DNA of 49,191 bases from DATFYM01 sp035315065 (GTDB lineage: Bacteria; Acidobacteriota; Terriglobia; UBA7540). The notes beneath the pieces are model-generated. The model was not told the origin of the DNA. It ran no database searches and saw nothing but the letters and a program-made list of their open reading frames with translations. The position numbers and the translations under genes are program-made. Location: NCBI GenBank assembly GCA_035315065.1, contig DATFYM010000039.1, forward strand, positions 1-49,191, read 5' to 3'. Position 1 is the first letter of the stretch; each line of letters starts with the position of its first letter. Shown piece after piece: positions 7,919 to 16,452 of this stretch.

Positions 7919-8746
7919 ATGAGTGGGTTCGAAGTAATTCGAAAGGCGTTTTTGTATGCCACCGCTGCGGCATTGTGTCTGCAGGGGGTTGAGAGCGCGA
8001 GAACTCCTTTAGCTGCTCAGGGCGGTAATCAGGATGAGGAAGTGCAGATGGGCCAACAGGTCTTCAACGAACTGAAAGCCAAGGGCGAAATCGTGCAATC
8101 GTCCCCTCTGTACGACGTGTTGAATCCAATTGCCGATGCCATCACTCGGGCAGCCCAGCCCCGCTACAATCATCCGTTCAAGTTCTATCTGGTTCATGAA
8201 CAACAGCCGAATGCATTCGCAACTCCGGGCGGCAACGTGTATGTGGTCGATTCGCTTCTGTATTTCGTAAGAAATACGGACGAGCTCGCTGGCACGCTCT
8301 GTCACGAGGTCTCCCACACCATTCATCACGACACCGTAACGTTGATGGAGAAGGAGCAAAGAATCCGGGAACGGGAAATCGGAGCTGCCATCCTCCTGGG
8401 CGCCGATCGCGCTCAAATCTTGGCTATCCTCTTGATCGGGAAGCTCCATTCGCTCGGCTACTCGCGCGACGTGGAGTCACAAGCGGATCTGACCGGATCC
8501 GATGTTTGCGCTGCAACGGGATACAACCCATGGGGATTGGTGTGGCTCTTCCAAGATTTTCAAAACGCTGATCCAAATCAAGTGCCTCAGCTTCTGTCGG
8601 ACCATCCCGGCAATCAGCAACGCGTCGACACACTGGAAAAGCACTTCCGCGCCGAACCAGCGGTCTTCGGGAAGTTCAACTCTGATCCAAAGTCGGCGAG
8701 ACCGATTTCGGTTCCGAAGGACTCCTCGGAAGTGTTCTTGCACTGA
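7919..8746 (+). CDS. Secreted M48-family zinc metalloprotease
   Basis: A 275-residue peptidase. The N-terminus carries a hydrophobic signal (FLYATAAALCLQGVESA). The zinc site HEVSH (HExxH) follows the typical M48 strand motif NAFATPGGNVYVV, and the third ligand region is RDVESQADLTG (the glutamate of the ExxxD motif). A C-terminal LLSDHPGNQQRVDTL segment matches the conserved SDHP-R signature. Such proteins are periplasmic or outer-membrane-associated quality-control proteases of the BepA/LoiP kind. GGGAG lies eight bases before the ATG at 7919; another ATG at 7913 is only two bases after it. It follows the DUF1269 gene by 62 bases and probably belongs to the same transcript. Confidence 0.9.
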   Translation: MSGFEVIRKAFLYATAAALCLQGVESARTPLAAQGGNQDEEVQMGQQVFNELKAKGEIVQSSPLYDVLNPIADAITRAAQPRYNHPFKFYLVHEQQPNAFATPGGNVYVVDSLLYFVRNTDELAGTLCHEVSHTIHHDTVTLMEKEQRIREREIGAAILLGADRAQILAILLIGKLHSLGYSRDVESQADLTGSDVCAATGYNPWGLVWLFQDFQNADPNQVPQLLSDHPGNQQRVDTLEKHFRAEPAVFGKFNSDPKSARPISVPKDSSEVFLH

Positions 8747-8822
8747 AGGCGGACAAGGCGCCTCACGGCTCAAGCCGCCACTAGCGACAGAGAGATACTC
8801 AATATGAGAAGGGAGAGGGACA

Positions 8823-9380
8823 ATGGCGACCATTTCTGATGTGTTCATGGAAGGAATACAAGAAGTTAGAAAATCATGGGGTTGGTTCCTCGTGATCGGC
8901 ATCCTGCTGATGATTCTCGGCGTCACGTGCATCGGCAAGGCGCAGACTGCAACCACTTTCTCGATCCTGGCATTGGGCTGGGTCCTGGCGATCAGCGCGG
9001 TGTTCTGGCTCATCGGTTCGTTTCAAGCCAGTGGCTGGTCCATATTTTTCATGTACCTGCTGAACGCGATCATTCGCGGAGTGGTCGGATACCTCCTGAT
9101 TCGTCACCCGGATGCAGGCGCGGAAGGCGTGACCATGCTGCTCGCGGTGCTTTTCATCGTGGGCGGGCTGTTCCGCATCACTGGGGCGAGTGTCATTCAG
9201 TTCCCCTGGTGGGGATGGACGGTTTTGTCGGGAGTTGTCGCAGTCGGTCTCGGCGTTTTCCTGTTGGCCACCTTTGCTACCGCGACCACCTACTTCGTTG
9301 GCATCGCGATCGGCGTGGACCTCCTTTTTGACGGCGGTGCCCTGGTAGCTTTCGGCAGTGCCATTCGTAGCTTGCCCTAA
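8823..9380 (+). CDS. HdeD-family (DUF308) membrane protein
   Basis: A 185-residue integral membrane protein with six predicted hydrophobic helices in three short hairpins, the HdeD/DUF308 pattern. The first helix is FLVIGILLMILGVTCIG. The conserved repeat shape (a G-x-x-L-I-x-G motif near the end of each pair) is visible around FWLIGSF and FIVGGLFRITG. HdeD is linked to acid resistance in enterobacteria; here the role is inferred only as a stress-related membrane protein. The start is supported by GGGAGAGGG before the ATG. It lies 76 bases after the M48 gene and 70 before the next DUF1269 gene, consistent with one operon. Confidence 0.9.
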   Translation: MATISDVFMEGIQEVRKSWGWFLVIGILLMILGVTCIGKAQTATTFSILALGWVLAISAVFWLIGSFQASGWSIFFMYLLNAIIRGVVGYLLIRHPDAGAEGVTMLLAVLFIVGGLFRITGASVIQFPWWGWTVLSGVVAVGLGVFLLATFATATTYFVGIAIGVDLLFDGGALVAFGSAIRSLP

Positions 9381-9450
9381 TAAGCGCAAGCCGGCAAAGC
9401 TCCCCAAATCGCTCAAGGGCGATTGGCGCAACACTGAAAGGAGAACAATC

Positions 9451-10008
9451 GTGGCAGAACTGATAGTGGTTGGTTTCAAGAAAGATATGTACCGCGCATC
9501 GCGGGTGCTCAACGAGTTGCTGGAACTAAATGACGATTGGGTGCTTGATCTCCACGATGCGGTTGCCGTCTACCGCGACTACAAGGGCAAACTGAGAGTC
9601 GATCAGAGTTACCAGATGACCACCGCGGAAGGTGCAGCGTGGGGCGGTTATTGGGGCCTGCTGATCGGGGCCACGCTCGCGATTCCGTTCACCGCCGGGG
9701 CGAGTGGGGCGGCGGCGGCTGGCGCCTTGGCCGCGGGAGCCCTCGGCGGGACCGCAATCGGTGCCGGGGCGGGTGCCGTGCGCGCGTCGTCATGGAAAGA
9801 TGAGTTTGGCATTCCAGACGATTTCGTCAAGCGGGTCGGGGCGATGGTCCAACCCGGCGACTCAGCGATCTACGCCATCCTGCGGGTGGGCGATCCCGAC
9901 GTTGTGGCCGAGAAGTTCCGCGGCTACGGAGGCACGATCCTCCGCACGACGTTGAGCAAGGATCAGCAGGCGAAGGTGGAGGCAGTTCTCAGCAAAGGTG
10001 GCCGCTGA
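9451..10008 (+). CDS. DUF1269-family membrane-associated protein
   Basis: A 185-residue protein starting at GTG (VAELIVVGFKK), chosen because AAAGGAG stands seven bases before it. An upstream in-frame ATG at 9358 would overlap the HdeD gene. It has the DUF1269 layout: a beta/alpha N-terminus with LHDAVAVYRDYKGKL, then a long Gly/Ala hydrophobic segment (about residues 65-110, GGYWGLLIGATLAIPF and the Ala-rich continuation), then FGIPDDFVKRVGAMVQPGDSA. It lacks the coiled-coil tail of its relatives at 7146 and 10277. This is the third DUF1269 protein in 4 kb. Confidence 0.85.
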   Translation: MAELIVVGFKKDMYRASRVLNELLELNDDWVLDLHDAVAVYRDYKGKLRVDQSYQMTTAEGAAWGGYWGLLIGATLAIPFTAGASGAAAAGALAAGALGGTAIGAGAGAVRASSWKDEFGIPDDFVKRVGAMVQPGDSAIYAILRVGDPDVVAEKFRGYGGTILRTTLSKDQQAKVEAVLSKGGR

Positions 10009-10122
10009 GTGTGGTCGGAGCGGGAAGAGGCGGAGAGTGCCGCATGGGCGGCGCCCGTCTCCAGGTTGGAAGGTGGGTCGCAGTTATTCACACCTTCAAG
10101 GGGCTGAGGGGGACGTCAAAGC

Positions 10123-10263
10123 TTGGAACGTGTGAAGCAACTGCGAAAGGGCTTCCAACGCAGAGACGCGGAGGCGCAGAGAAAAATGGGAAACGTTCGG
10201 CATCTAGACTCATCCTCCTTTTCTCTGCGTCTCTGTGCCTCTGCGTTTAATTTCTTCACAAAG
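10123..10263. repeat. Dispersed palindromic repeat, copy 1
   Basis: An element of about 140 bases beginning GTGTGAAGCAACTGCGAAAG and ending TTTAATTTCTTCACA. Its two halves (CGCAGAGACGCGGAGGCGCAG and CTCTGCGTCTCTGTGCCTC) are near-inverse. A second copy with the same ends and a different loop is at 46178-46326. The shape is that of a small non-autonomous, MITE-like element, but no target-site duplication was confirmed. Confidence 0.75.
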
Positions 10264-10276
10264 GAGAGAAACCATC

Positions 10277-10987
10277 ATGGACAGAGTGCTGGTAGTAGTT
10301 TTTGACAGCGAGTGGCAAGCCTACGAAGCGGAGAAGGTGCTTCGACAGTTGGATAGCGACAACATCATCAGTGTTTACGGCCACGCGGTGCTAGTGAAGA
10401 ATCCAGATGGCACCATGAGGGTGAGGAAAGGCGATGACTGGTTCCCATTCGGCACTGTCTCCGCGACCGCGCTGGGAAGCCTCATCGGCCTGCTAGCCGG
10501 GCCAGCCGGTTTGGCCATCGGAGCCACCTTGGGGTTAGCCGGCGGCGCTGAGGTGGACCTGAATGAAGGCAGGATTGGTGACGACTTCATTGACGACGTA
10601 TCCAAGGATTTGTTGCCGAACAAGGTGGCGGTGGTGGCGGAGATTGACGAGGATCGGACTACCAACGTGGACACCCGCATGGAGTCGCTTGGGGGCACCG
10701 TATTCCGCCGGGCTCTCTCCGAGGCTAAACACACGATCCACGAAGAGCACATTGCCGCCATCCAAGCCGACCTGGGCCAGATGAAGGCAGAGCACGCCAC
10801 GGCTCATACCGACCGAAAAGCAAAGCTCCAGGAAAAGATCAACCAACTCGACTCCAAGCTGCAAGCTCAGCTACAGAGGGCCAAAGAGAGACGCGAGGCG
10901 GTGGAGCGAGAGGCCCAGGCTAAAGCCGAGGTGCTCGAGGCGAAGGCGGCAGCCGCCAAGGTCAAGGCGGCCGAGACGCACCCTTAG
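10277..10987 (+). CDS. DUF1269-family protein with coiled-coil tail (paralogue of the 7146 gene)
   Basis: 236 residues, the same length as the product of 7146-7856 and alike along the whole chain (MDRVLVVVFDSEWQAYEAEK; GRIGDDFIDDVSKDLLPNK; DRKAKLQEKINQLDSK). It has the Gly-rich hydrophobic centre (about residues 55-95) and a charged coiled-coil C-terminus ending KAAAAKVKAAETHP. The start is supported by AAAGGAGAG. The repeat at 10123-10263 separates it from the preceding gene and supplies the sequence just before its ribosome site. A recent duplication is likely, because the coiled coil is almost unchanged while the variable loop at about residues 45-55 differs. Function unknown. Confidence 0.85.
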   Translation: MDRVLVVVFDSEWQAYEAEKVLRQLDSDNIISVYGHAVLVKNPDGTMRVRKGDDWFPFGTVSATALGSLIGLLAGPAGLAIGATLGLAGGAEVDLNEGRIGDDFIDDVSKDLLPNKVAVVAEIDEDRTTNVDTRMESLGGTVFRRALSEAKHTIHEEHIAAIQADLGQMKAEHATAHTDRKAKLQEKINQLDSKLQAQLQRAKERREAVEREAQAKAEVLEAKAAAAKVKAAETHP

Positions 10988-11255
10988 TCCACGACCCACG
11001 TTGGGTCACTACTTCAACCCCAGGAGGTCGAGAACGGCTGCGGTGCTCACCGCTGCTTCGTCACCCTGGTGTTGCGTGAACTCGCCCATTCGTTGGTTCA
11101 GGTTTGTTCCCGGGTCTGGGCGCCGGTCAAGCCCCGGAAGGGCCCCTTAGAGGGCTTTCTGGACCGAGGGCTGGGAAGCTGTACTACTATCTCGCAGATT
11201 CTTTGTGGGCCGCGAAGAATGTGAGCTTCGGATTCCACGGCGCACCAAGAACAAG

Positions 11256-11374
11256 AGCTCAACACAGAGTTCGCGGAGGGCTCACCGAGGTCACGGAGAA
11301 GACGAAGAGCAGGGGCCTCATTGTTGGCTTTCTTCTCCGTGGCCTCGGTGAAGCCTCAGTGAACTCTGTGTTGA
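11256..11374. repeat. Imperfect inverted repeat at the edge of the decayed efflux locus
   Basis: CAACACAGAGTTCGCGGAGG at the left is answered by TCAGTGAACTCTGTGTTG at the right, with inner arms around CACCGAGGTCACGGAGAAGA. It ends ten bases before recognisable CzcA sequence begins, so it marks a deletion or insertion boundary. No gene is seen in 10988-11383. Confidence 0.7.
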
Positions 11375-11383
11375 GGTCTTGGT

Positions 11384-12987
11384 TGCGGCCGCGGATGCCT
11401 GCTGGTCTTCTTGATCCAATGGATTTTCCTCGGCAATCTCCGTAGCGCGACCATCGTGGGATTGAATATCCCGTTCGCGCTGTTCTTCGCCACCATTCTT
11501 CTGGTCATTCAGGGCGAAAGTGCCAACCTGCTCTCCGTGGGCGCGGTGGATTTCGGCATCATCGTAGATTCGGCCGTGATCCTGGTGGAGAATATTTTCC
11601 GGAATTTTCAACGCGACCCGGAAGAAAGGCACTCCAGCGTCTGGCGGGGGGGCTTGGGGGCCCGACCCGACGCGATCCTCGGAACCTACCACGGCAGCTC
11701 ACGGATGGACGGATCGATTACGGCTGATTCTGATCAGCGCCATGCAGGTGGACAAGGCGGTTCTCTTCTCGGCGCTCATCACCGTGGCCGGTTTTGTGCC
11801 CTTGTTCACCATGCAGGGAGTCGAGGGTCAGATCTTCGGCCCCATGGCGCGCACTTACGGCTACGCCCCGGCCGGAGCCTTGCTGGCAACGTTCACGGTC
11901 ACACCCGTGATGGCTTCCATTTTGCTCCCCAAAGCGCGTGAAGGAAGCCGAAACCATAGTCGTCCGCCTGTTTCACCGGATCTACAATCCGGCGCTGCGT
12001 TTTTTACTGAATCACCGTGTTCTCGTGGTGGGAATGGAACTTGCCTTTTCTCTGGGAACCTTCTTCCTGATCGCACCGCGACTCGGCAGCGAGTTTCTTC
12101 CGCATTTGGAAGAAGGCAACTTTTGGATCCGCGCTTCCATGCCGATCACGCTCTCGCTCGAAGACGGCGAGGCGTCCGCGAGAAAGATGCGCGAGATTCT
12201 CCTGAGACACCCCGAAGTCCTTACAGTGGTCTCCCAGCATGGCCGGCCAGACTATGCGAAGGGGTATGCGAGCGAGCTCGACGTGGCAGCGCAGGAATCG
12301 CAGCTCGCGCAAGTCGCCGCCTCCCTGCCGCCGCTGCTTAAGCAGTTGGCGCAACAACGGGACCTGCTGGCGGCGCTATCGGGCGGGTTCCCCAACCAGG
12401 ATTTGGCCGAAAAGTTCGAGCTGTCGAATCTGCAACTGCCGCAGGAACTGCCGGTGAGCCTTCCTTCGCAGCTCGTCGAGCAGCGCCCGGATGTGCGCCA
12501 AGCCGAGGAGAACCTCCATTCCGCCAGCGCCCAAATTGGCATTGCCGTTGCGAACCGCCTCCCGAGCTTTGCCCTGACCGCGGATGCTGGCAGCATGGCG
12601 GTGGTCCTTGGCCGATTGTTCTCGGACGGCAATGGTATTTGGGATGTGGGCGCAGGCGTTACGCAGCCCATCATTGATGCCGGCACTCTCGGGCATCGGG
12701 AGCGCGCCGCGCAAGCCGCGTTTACTCAGACCGCCGAACAATATCGCAGTACGGTCTTGACCGCCTTTCAGAATGTCGCTGACACGCTGAACGCGCTCCA
12801 GCAGGACGCCGCGAGCGTCACACTCGACTTGGCCAGAAAACAGTATCAGTCCGGCTACGCCAGCTATCTGGCGCTCTTAAGCGCGGAACAGACGTATCAA
12901 CAAGCCGTGATTAACCTCGTGCAGGCGCAGGCCAATCGTTATGCCGACACGGCCGCCTTATTTCAGGCGCTTGGCGGCGGATGGTAG
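11384..12987 (+). pseudogene. Remnant of a CzcA-type RND pump fused to a NodT-type outer-membrane factor
   Basis: Three blocks of a CzcA/CusA heavy-metal RND pump are readable in changing frames. Block one is 11384-11630 (FLGNLRSATIVGLNIPF, GAVDFGIIVDSAVILVENI, the conserved TM4 aspartate region). Block two is about 11740-11940 (FVPLFTMQGVEGQIFGPMA). Block three is about 11941-12250 (PRLGSEFLPHLEEGNFWIRA, ending VVSQHGRPD). The third block then runs in frame, at about 12250, into the C-terminal two thirds of a TolC/NodT-family outer-membrane factor (YASELDVAAQESQLA; SQLVEQRPDVRQAEENL; ITQP-like VTQPIIDAGTL), ending at 12987. The pump lacks its N-terminal and C-terminal thirds and has at least two frameshifts, so this is a deletion relic. 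The part from 11938 is open as 349 codons and could be translated, but no assembled pump could result. Confidence 0.85.
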
Positions 12988-13155
12988 AACCGGTCGGGTG
13001 TTCCTGGGAATTAAACCTACTTCGGAGATCTCCGTCTCCCGCCCACTTTCTACGTTTTGGTGGGGTGGGCATACCGAGCAACTGCCAAGCCTGAAGAGGC
13101 GAACAACGTATACCACTAGATCTACGAGACCGGAAGCCGGAACCGTGGGTAGTGA

Positions 13156-13413
13156 ATGCCTGTAAAGAGTTTACGCGGAAAACGCGAACGCCCTAGAGAG
13201 CTGGGCCCAGACCGCGCAGTCGCAGCAGCGGTTTTCCTGGCCGTAGCCACAGTGCTTCTGCTCATAGGATTTACTGGCCCTTCGGTTGAATTCAAGCTTC
13301 CCGGCCTTGCGGGTTGGATGTACGTCGGCGTTGTCGTCGTGGTAGCGATCGCTGTCCTCGTCTGGCTGTTTTGTAGGAGTGGAAGCCACAAGGCCAGGCA
13401 TCGCCCGGGTTGA
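13156..13413 (+). CDS. Small two-helix membrane protein (hypothetical)
   Basis: 85 residues with a basic N-terminus (VKSLRGKRERPREL) and two hydrophobic helices (about 24-42, AVFLAVATVLLLIGFTG; about 53-72, MYVGVVVVVAIAVLVWLF), ending in a short basic tail. I do not recognise the family. There is no clear ribosome site before the ATG, so expression is uncertain. The helices and the sensible topology argue for a real gene. The stretch 12988-13155 before it holds nothing recognisable. Confidence 0.4.
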   Translation: MPVKSLRGKRERPRELGPDRAVAAAVFLAVATVLLLIGFTGPSVEFKLPGLAGWMYVGVVVVVAIAVLVWLFCRSGSHKARHRPG

Positions 13414-13504
13414 AAATGGTTGACCTGGGTCGAAGCGAGTCCGGCAAGAGGCGGTGATACTTACGCACACAACCAGGGATGGCCTCATCGGGGCCGAGGC
13501 CCAA

Positions 13505-15181
13505 TCAGAAGTCGCCGGCCTCCTTCACCGCCCCGTCTTTCACGCCGGCGTCAACCTGATAAGGGCGGGCGTCGTGCAACTGGTTGCCGCGAAGGTGAAT
13601 GTCGCGGCTCCTGGCCCCGGTCACCTTGAGAAACACCCGTGTTCCCGGTCTAGCCTCGGAGTTCACGATGGTGGCGCCCTCCACTTGATCGAAAACGACG
13701 GCGGGCGCGTCGGAGTGGGTCTTGGCAGGCGCCCCGGCAAATCCCTCCAGTTTCAGCCCGCCGACATCCTGGAAATAGAGCGCGCTCTGCCACTGGTGCA
13801 ACTCGGGTTGGTTCCAGTTCACTTCCACGTCTTTCACCTTAAGATTCCGGGCATAGCGAAACTGCATGGCGTTTCGCGACCGATCGTAGGGGGCCGAAGG
13901 ATCGGTGGAGAGGAACAGCTTGATGTTCTCCAGGCTGATGTCGTCCAGCCAGCTATCGGGGTGCCCCAGGATCAGGCAAGAGCCCTGGCCGTGAGCGATG
14001 ATGTTGCGTAGGATCACGTGCCGGATGGCGCCGGCGGCCGCCTCATCGGGTTTCAGCGGCAGGCCGAGGCTCTCGCTGCGCCTTTGCACCGTGAAGTAGA
14101 TGGGGTCGCCGTTGCCCCACCAGAACCAATCGAAACGGTTGGTCTCGATCACGACGTTGGCGATGACCACGTTCTCCACCACGCCGCCATCGTAGACCAT
14201 GAAGGCGATGCCGCGGTTCGAGTGAGTGATGACACAGTTCGAGATGGTCACGTTGCGGACGGCCACCGAGTTTCCATCGCAGAATTTGATCGCGCTCGAC
14301 GACGAGGAAAGGCGGCAATTGGTAATGGTGATGTTCTGGCACGCCTTGGGCGGTCCGCCCGACGCGCTGGAAGAATAGAAGACGATGGCGTCGTCGCCGG
14401 TCTCGATGGTGCTGTTGGCGATGATCACATCCTCGCAGCCGTCGGGGTCGATGCCGTCGGCCCATACCGCGTACTTCTGATCGGTGTGGATATAGACCCC
14501 GTCGATGCGCAGCCGCTGGCAGGCGTAAGGGTAAATCGTCCAGCTTGGCGAGTCGAGGATGGAAAGGCCGGCGATGCGAACGTCGCGGCAGCGCAGCAGC
14601 TTGATCATGTGCGGGTAGATCTTGCGGGTGCCCATGCCCTTGGGGAACGATCGCATCAGCGGAACGCCCGCTGCCTCGGCCGCCTTCTGATTGTCGCGGA
14701 TGTAGCCGTCGTCGATCACGTTCATCCGCCAATCGTACTCGGCCTGTCCGTTGATCGTGCCTCGACCTTCAATCGTGATGTTATCCAGATCCTCGCCCAC
14801 CAGCAGTCCGTCCGTGTCAAAGGCGGAGTCTTCCGTCGCTCCGAAAAGGGTGGCGCCCGAAGCGATGTAGAGCCGGACATGGCTGCGCAGGTGGAGCGTC
14901 CCCGAGGTATAGTCGCCCGCCGGCAGCAGGACTGTACCGCCGCCGGCGTTGGCGCACGCGTCGAGGGCTGATTGAATGGCCTTCTTGGCATCCTCCGCCT
15001 TGCTGCCGGTGGCGCCGTAGTTCCGCACATTGAAAACGGCGTCGGCTTGGGCGTGCAGGAGAGGCAACGGAACAGCGAGGATCAGGGCGAAGCAAAAGAA
15101 AGAACAGATCCACAGATGGCGCAGATTGCATAGATTGAAGAACGAGGAGGCCGGAACGTTAACGGATTTATGGTGCTTCAT
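13505..15181 (-). CDS. GH28-like polygalacturonase-family protein, exported
   Basis: 558 residues, a right-handed parallel beta-helix protein related to polygalacturonases (glycoside hydrolase family 28) that act on pectin. After the signal peptide come FNVRNYGATGSKAEDAKKAI and GGGTVLLPAGDY, the usual N-terminal pectate-lyase-superfamily unit. Then follow DGIDPDGCEDVIIANS and TIETGDDAIVFYSS, where the GDD carries the paired aspartates. The GHG histidine and RIK lysine of true GH28 enzymes are not visible (SSSAIKFCDG and SNRGIAFMVY stand there), so the chemistry may differ. The ATG at 15181 follows AAAGGA. The signal-peptide codons overlap a dispersed repeat (15101-15141). Divergent from the RraA/enolase genes. 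Confidence 0.85.
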   Translation of the reverse strand: MKHHKSVNVPASSFFNLCNLRHLWICSFFCFALILAVPLPLLHAQADAVFNVRNYGATGSKAEDAKKAIQSALDACANAGGGTVLLPAGDYTSGTLHLRSHVRLYIASGATLFGATEDSAFDTDGLLVGEDLDNITIEGRGTINGQAEYDWRMNVIDDGYIRDNQKAAEAAGVPLMRSFPKGMGTRKIYPHMIKLLRCRDVRIAGLSILDSPSWTIYPYACQRLRIDGVYIHTDQKYAVWADGIDPDGCEDVIIANSTIETGDDAIVFYSSSASGGPPKACQNITITNCRLSSSSSAIKFCDGNSVAVRNVTISNCVITHSNRGIAFMVYDGGVVENVVIANVVIETNRFDWFWWGNGDPIYFTVQRRSESLGLPLKPDEAAAGAIRHVILRNIIAHGQGSCLILGHPDSWLDDISLENIKLFLSTDPSAPYDRSRNAMQFRYARNLKVKDVEVNWNQPELHQWQSALYFQDVGGLKLEGFAGAPAKTHSDAPAVVFDQVEGATIVNSEARPGTRVFLKVTGARSRDIHLRGNQLHDARPYQVDAGVKDGAVKEAGDF

Positions 15182-15451
15182 GAAATTCCTTTGTCCTTCA
15201 GTCTGTGACAATCTGTGAAATCTGTGGATCGGTTCTTCTGTGCGGCCAGCGGACTCCAGGTGAGGATTGCTGTTGCATGGGTTTTCTTTCCGGCCGAGAG
15301 GCCTGCCACCGTCGGCCAAGATTTCACGCCACGGGGCCGAGTTGCGTTTATAATGCGCGGTGGATTGCCTGTCAACGGGTTTGTACGGCAGCGGCACGCG
15401 AGCGGCAAATACGCGGGTCAGGCCGGTTAGTTTGGTTGGGGAGGATTGGAA

Positions 15452-16360
15452 ATGAGGACGCTTCGCCGATCAGTATTCTGCTTGGCAGTGGTGCTTAGTT
15501 TCTGCGCCCAGGCTTTCGCCCAGTTGGGCATGTTTTCGAAGGAACAGCTTATTGAGTTCACGCATGAGTGGACCGGCGAACGGTTCCCGGACGGACGTCC
15601 GAAGGTCCCCGACGCGTTGATCGAGCGGCTGAAACACGTCGACGCAGAGGAGTCGTGGGGCACGCTGCGCGGCGCGGGATACAACAACCAGTTTGAGGGC
15701 CATTGGAAAGTGGTTAACGGTGGCGAGGAGCGGATGGCAGGGCGAGCGGTGACGGCGGTGTTCATGCCCAGACGTCCCGACGTTAACGCGGTGATCAACG
15801 ACTACGGCAAGAAAGAAGGACGCATCGGTTCGGGCCAGAATTCCTGGGTGATTGACACGCTGGTGCCCGGAGACGTTCTGGTGGTGGACCTGTTCGGCAA
15901 AATCAAAGACGGAACTTTCGCCGGCGACAATCTGGGTACGTCGATCTACACCTTGTCTCACAACGGCCTGGTGGTGGACGGCTCGGTTCGCGACGTGACG
16001 GGCCTCTCCGAGATCAAAGGGTTCCAGGTCTACGTGCGCGATTTTGACCCTTCGGCGCTGCGGGAAGTTACCCTGATGGGGATCAATGTTCCCATTCGCG
16101 TCGGCCAGGTGACGGTGTTGCCCGGGGATATTGTGGTGAGCGACGCCGAGGGCCTGACGTTTATCCCTCCGGAACTTTGCCAGAAGGTGGCCGACGATGC
16201 CGACCTCACGCACCTGGTGGACGAGTGGGGTCACAAGATGCTGCGGGAGCGCAAGTACACGCCTGGCCAGATCGACAACAAGTGGACCAAGGAGATGAAC
16301 GAAGAGTTCAATGCGTACTGCGCGGCGAAAGGCTCCAAAGTCCGAATGAAGGTTGAGTGA
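15452..16360 (+). CDS. Exported RraA-family protein (aldolase/decarboxylase-like)
   Basis: 302 residues. A cleavable signal (SVFCLAVVLSFCAQAFA) is followed by an RraA/HMG-aldolase-like domain with the hallmark GSVRDVTGLSEIKGFQVY (the RD pair binds the substrate and metal) and DNLGTSIYTLSHN. Members of this fold cleave 4-hydroxy-4-methyl-2-oxoglutarate or decarboxylate oxaloacetate, or, as RraA, inhibit RNase E. An exported version next to an enolase-superfamily enzyme is more likely a sugar-acid enzyme. GGGAGG lies before the ATG at 15452. The next gene starts 92 bases on, after a small palindrome of TTCGAG repeats (about 16389-16440), so the two are probably one operon. Confidence 0.85.
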   Translation: MRTLRRSVFCLAVVLSFCAQAFAQLGMFSKEQLIEFTHEWTGERFPDGRPKVPDALIERLKHVDAEESWGTLRGAGYNNQFEGHWKVVNGGEERMAGRAVTAVFMPRRPDVNAVINDYGKKEGRIGSGQNSWVIDTLVPGDVLVVDLFGKIKDGTFAGDNLGTSIYTLSHNGLVVDGSVRDVTGLSEIKGFQVYVRDFDPSALREVTLMGINVPIRVGQVTVLPGDIVVSDAEGLTFIPPELCQKVADDADLTHLVDEWGHKMLRERKYTPGQIDNKWTKEMNEEFNAYCAAKGSKVRMKVE

Positions 16361-16452
16361 TTCCCTTCGGGGCCACGGCTGCCGGGATCCTCGAAACTCG
16401 ACGCGGTTTCGAATTTCGAGTTTCCAATTTCGAGGCTCAAAAGGGAGGATCT

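Noticed and set aside
11104..11445. A 113-codon frame before the CzcA remnant
   Set aside because: It spans the inverted repeat at 11256-11374 and reads the CzcA part in the wrong frame.
13454..14971. Long open frames on the plus strand opposite the GH28-like gene
   Set aside because: They have the composition of an antisense shadow; the minus strand encodes a full beta-helix protein with a signal peptide.
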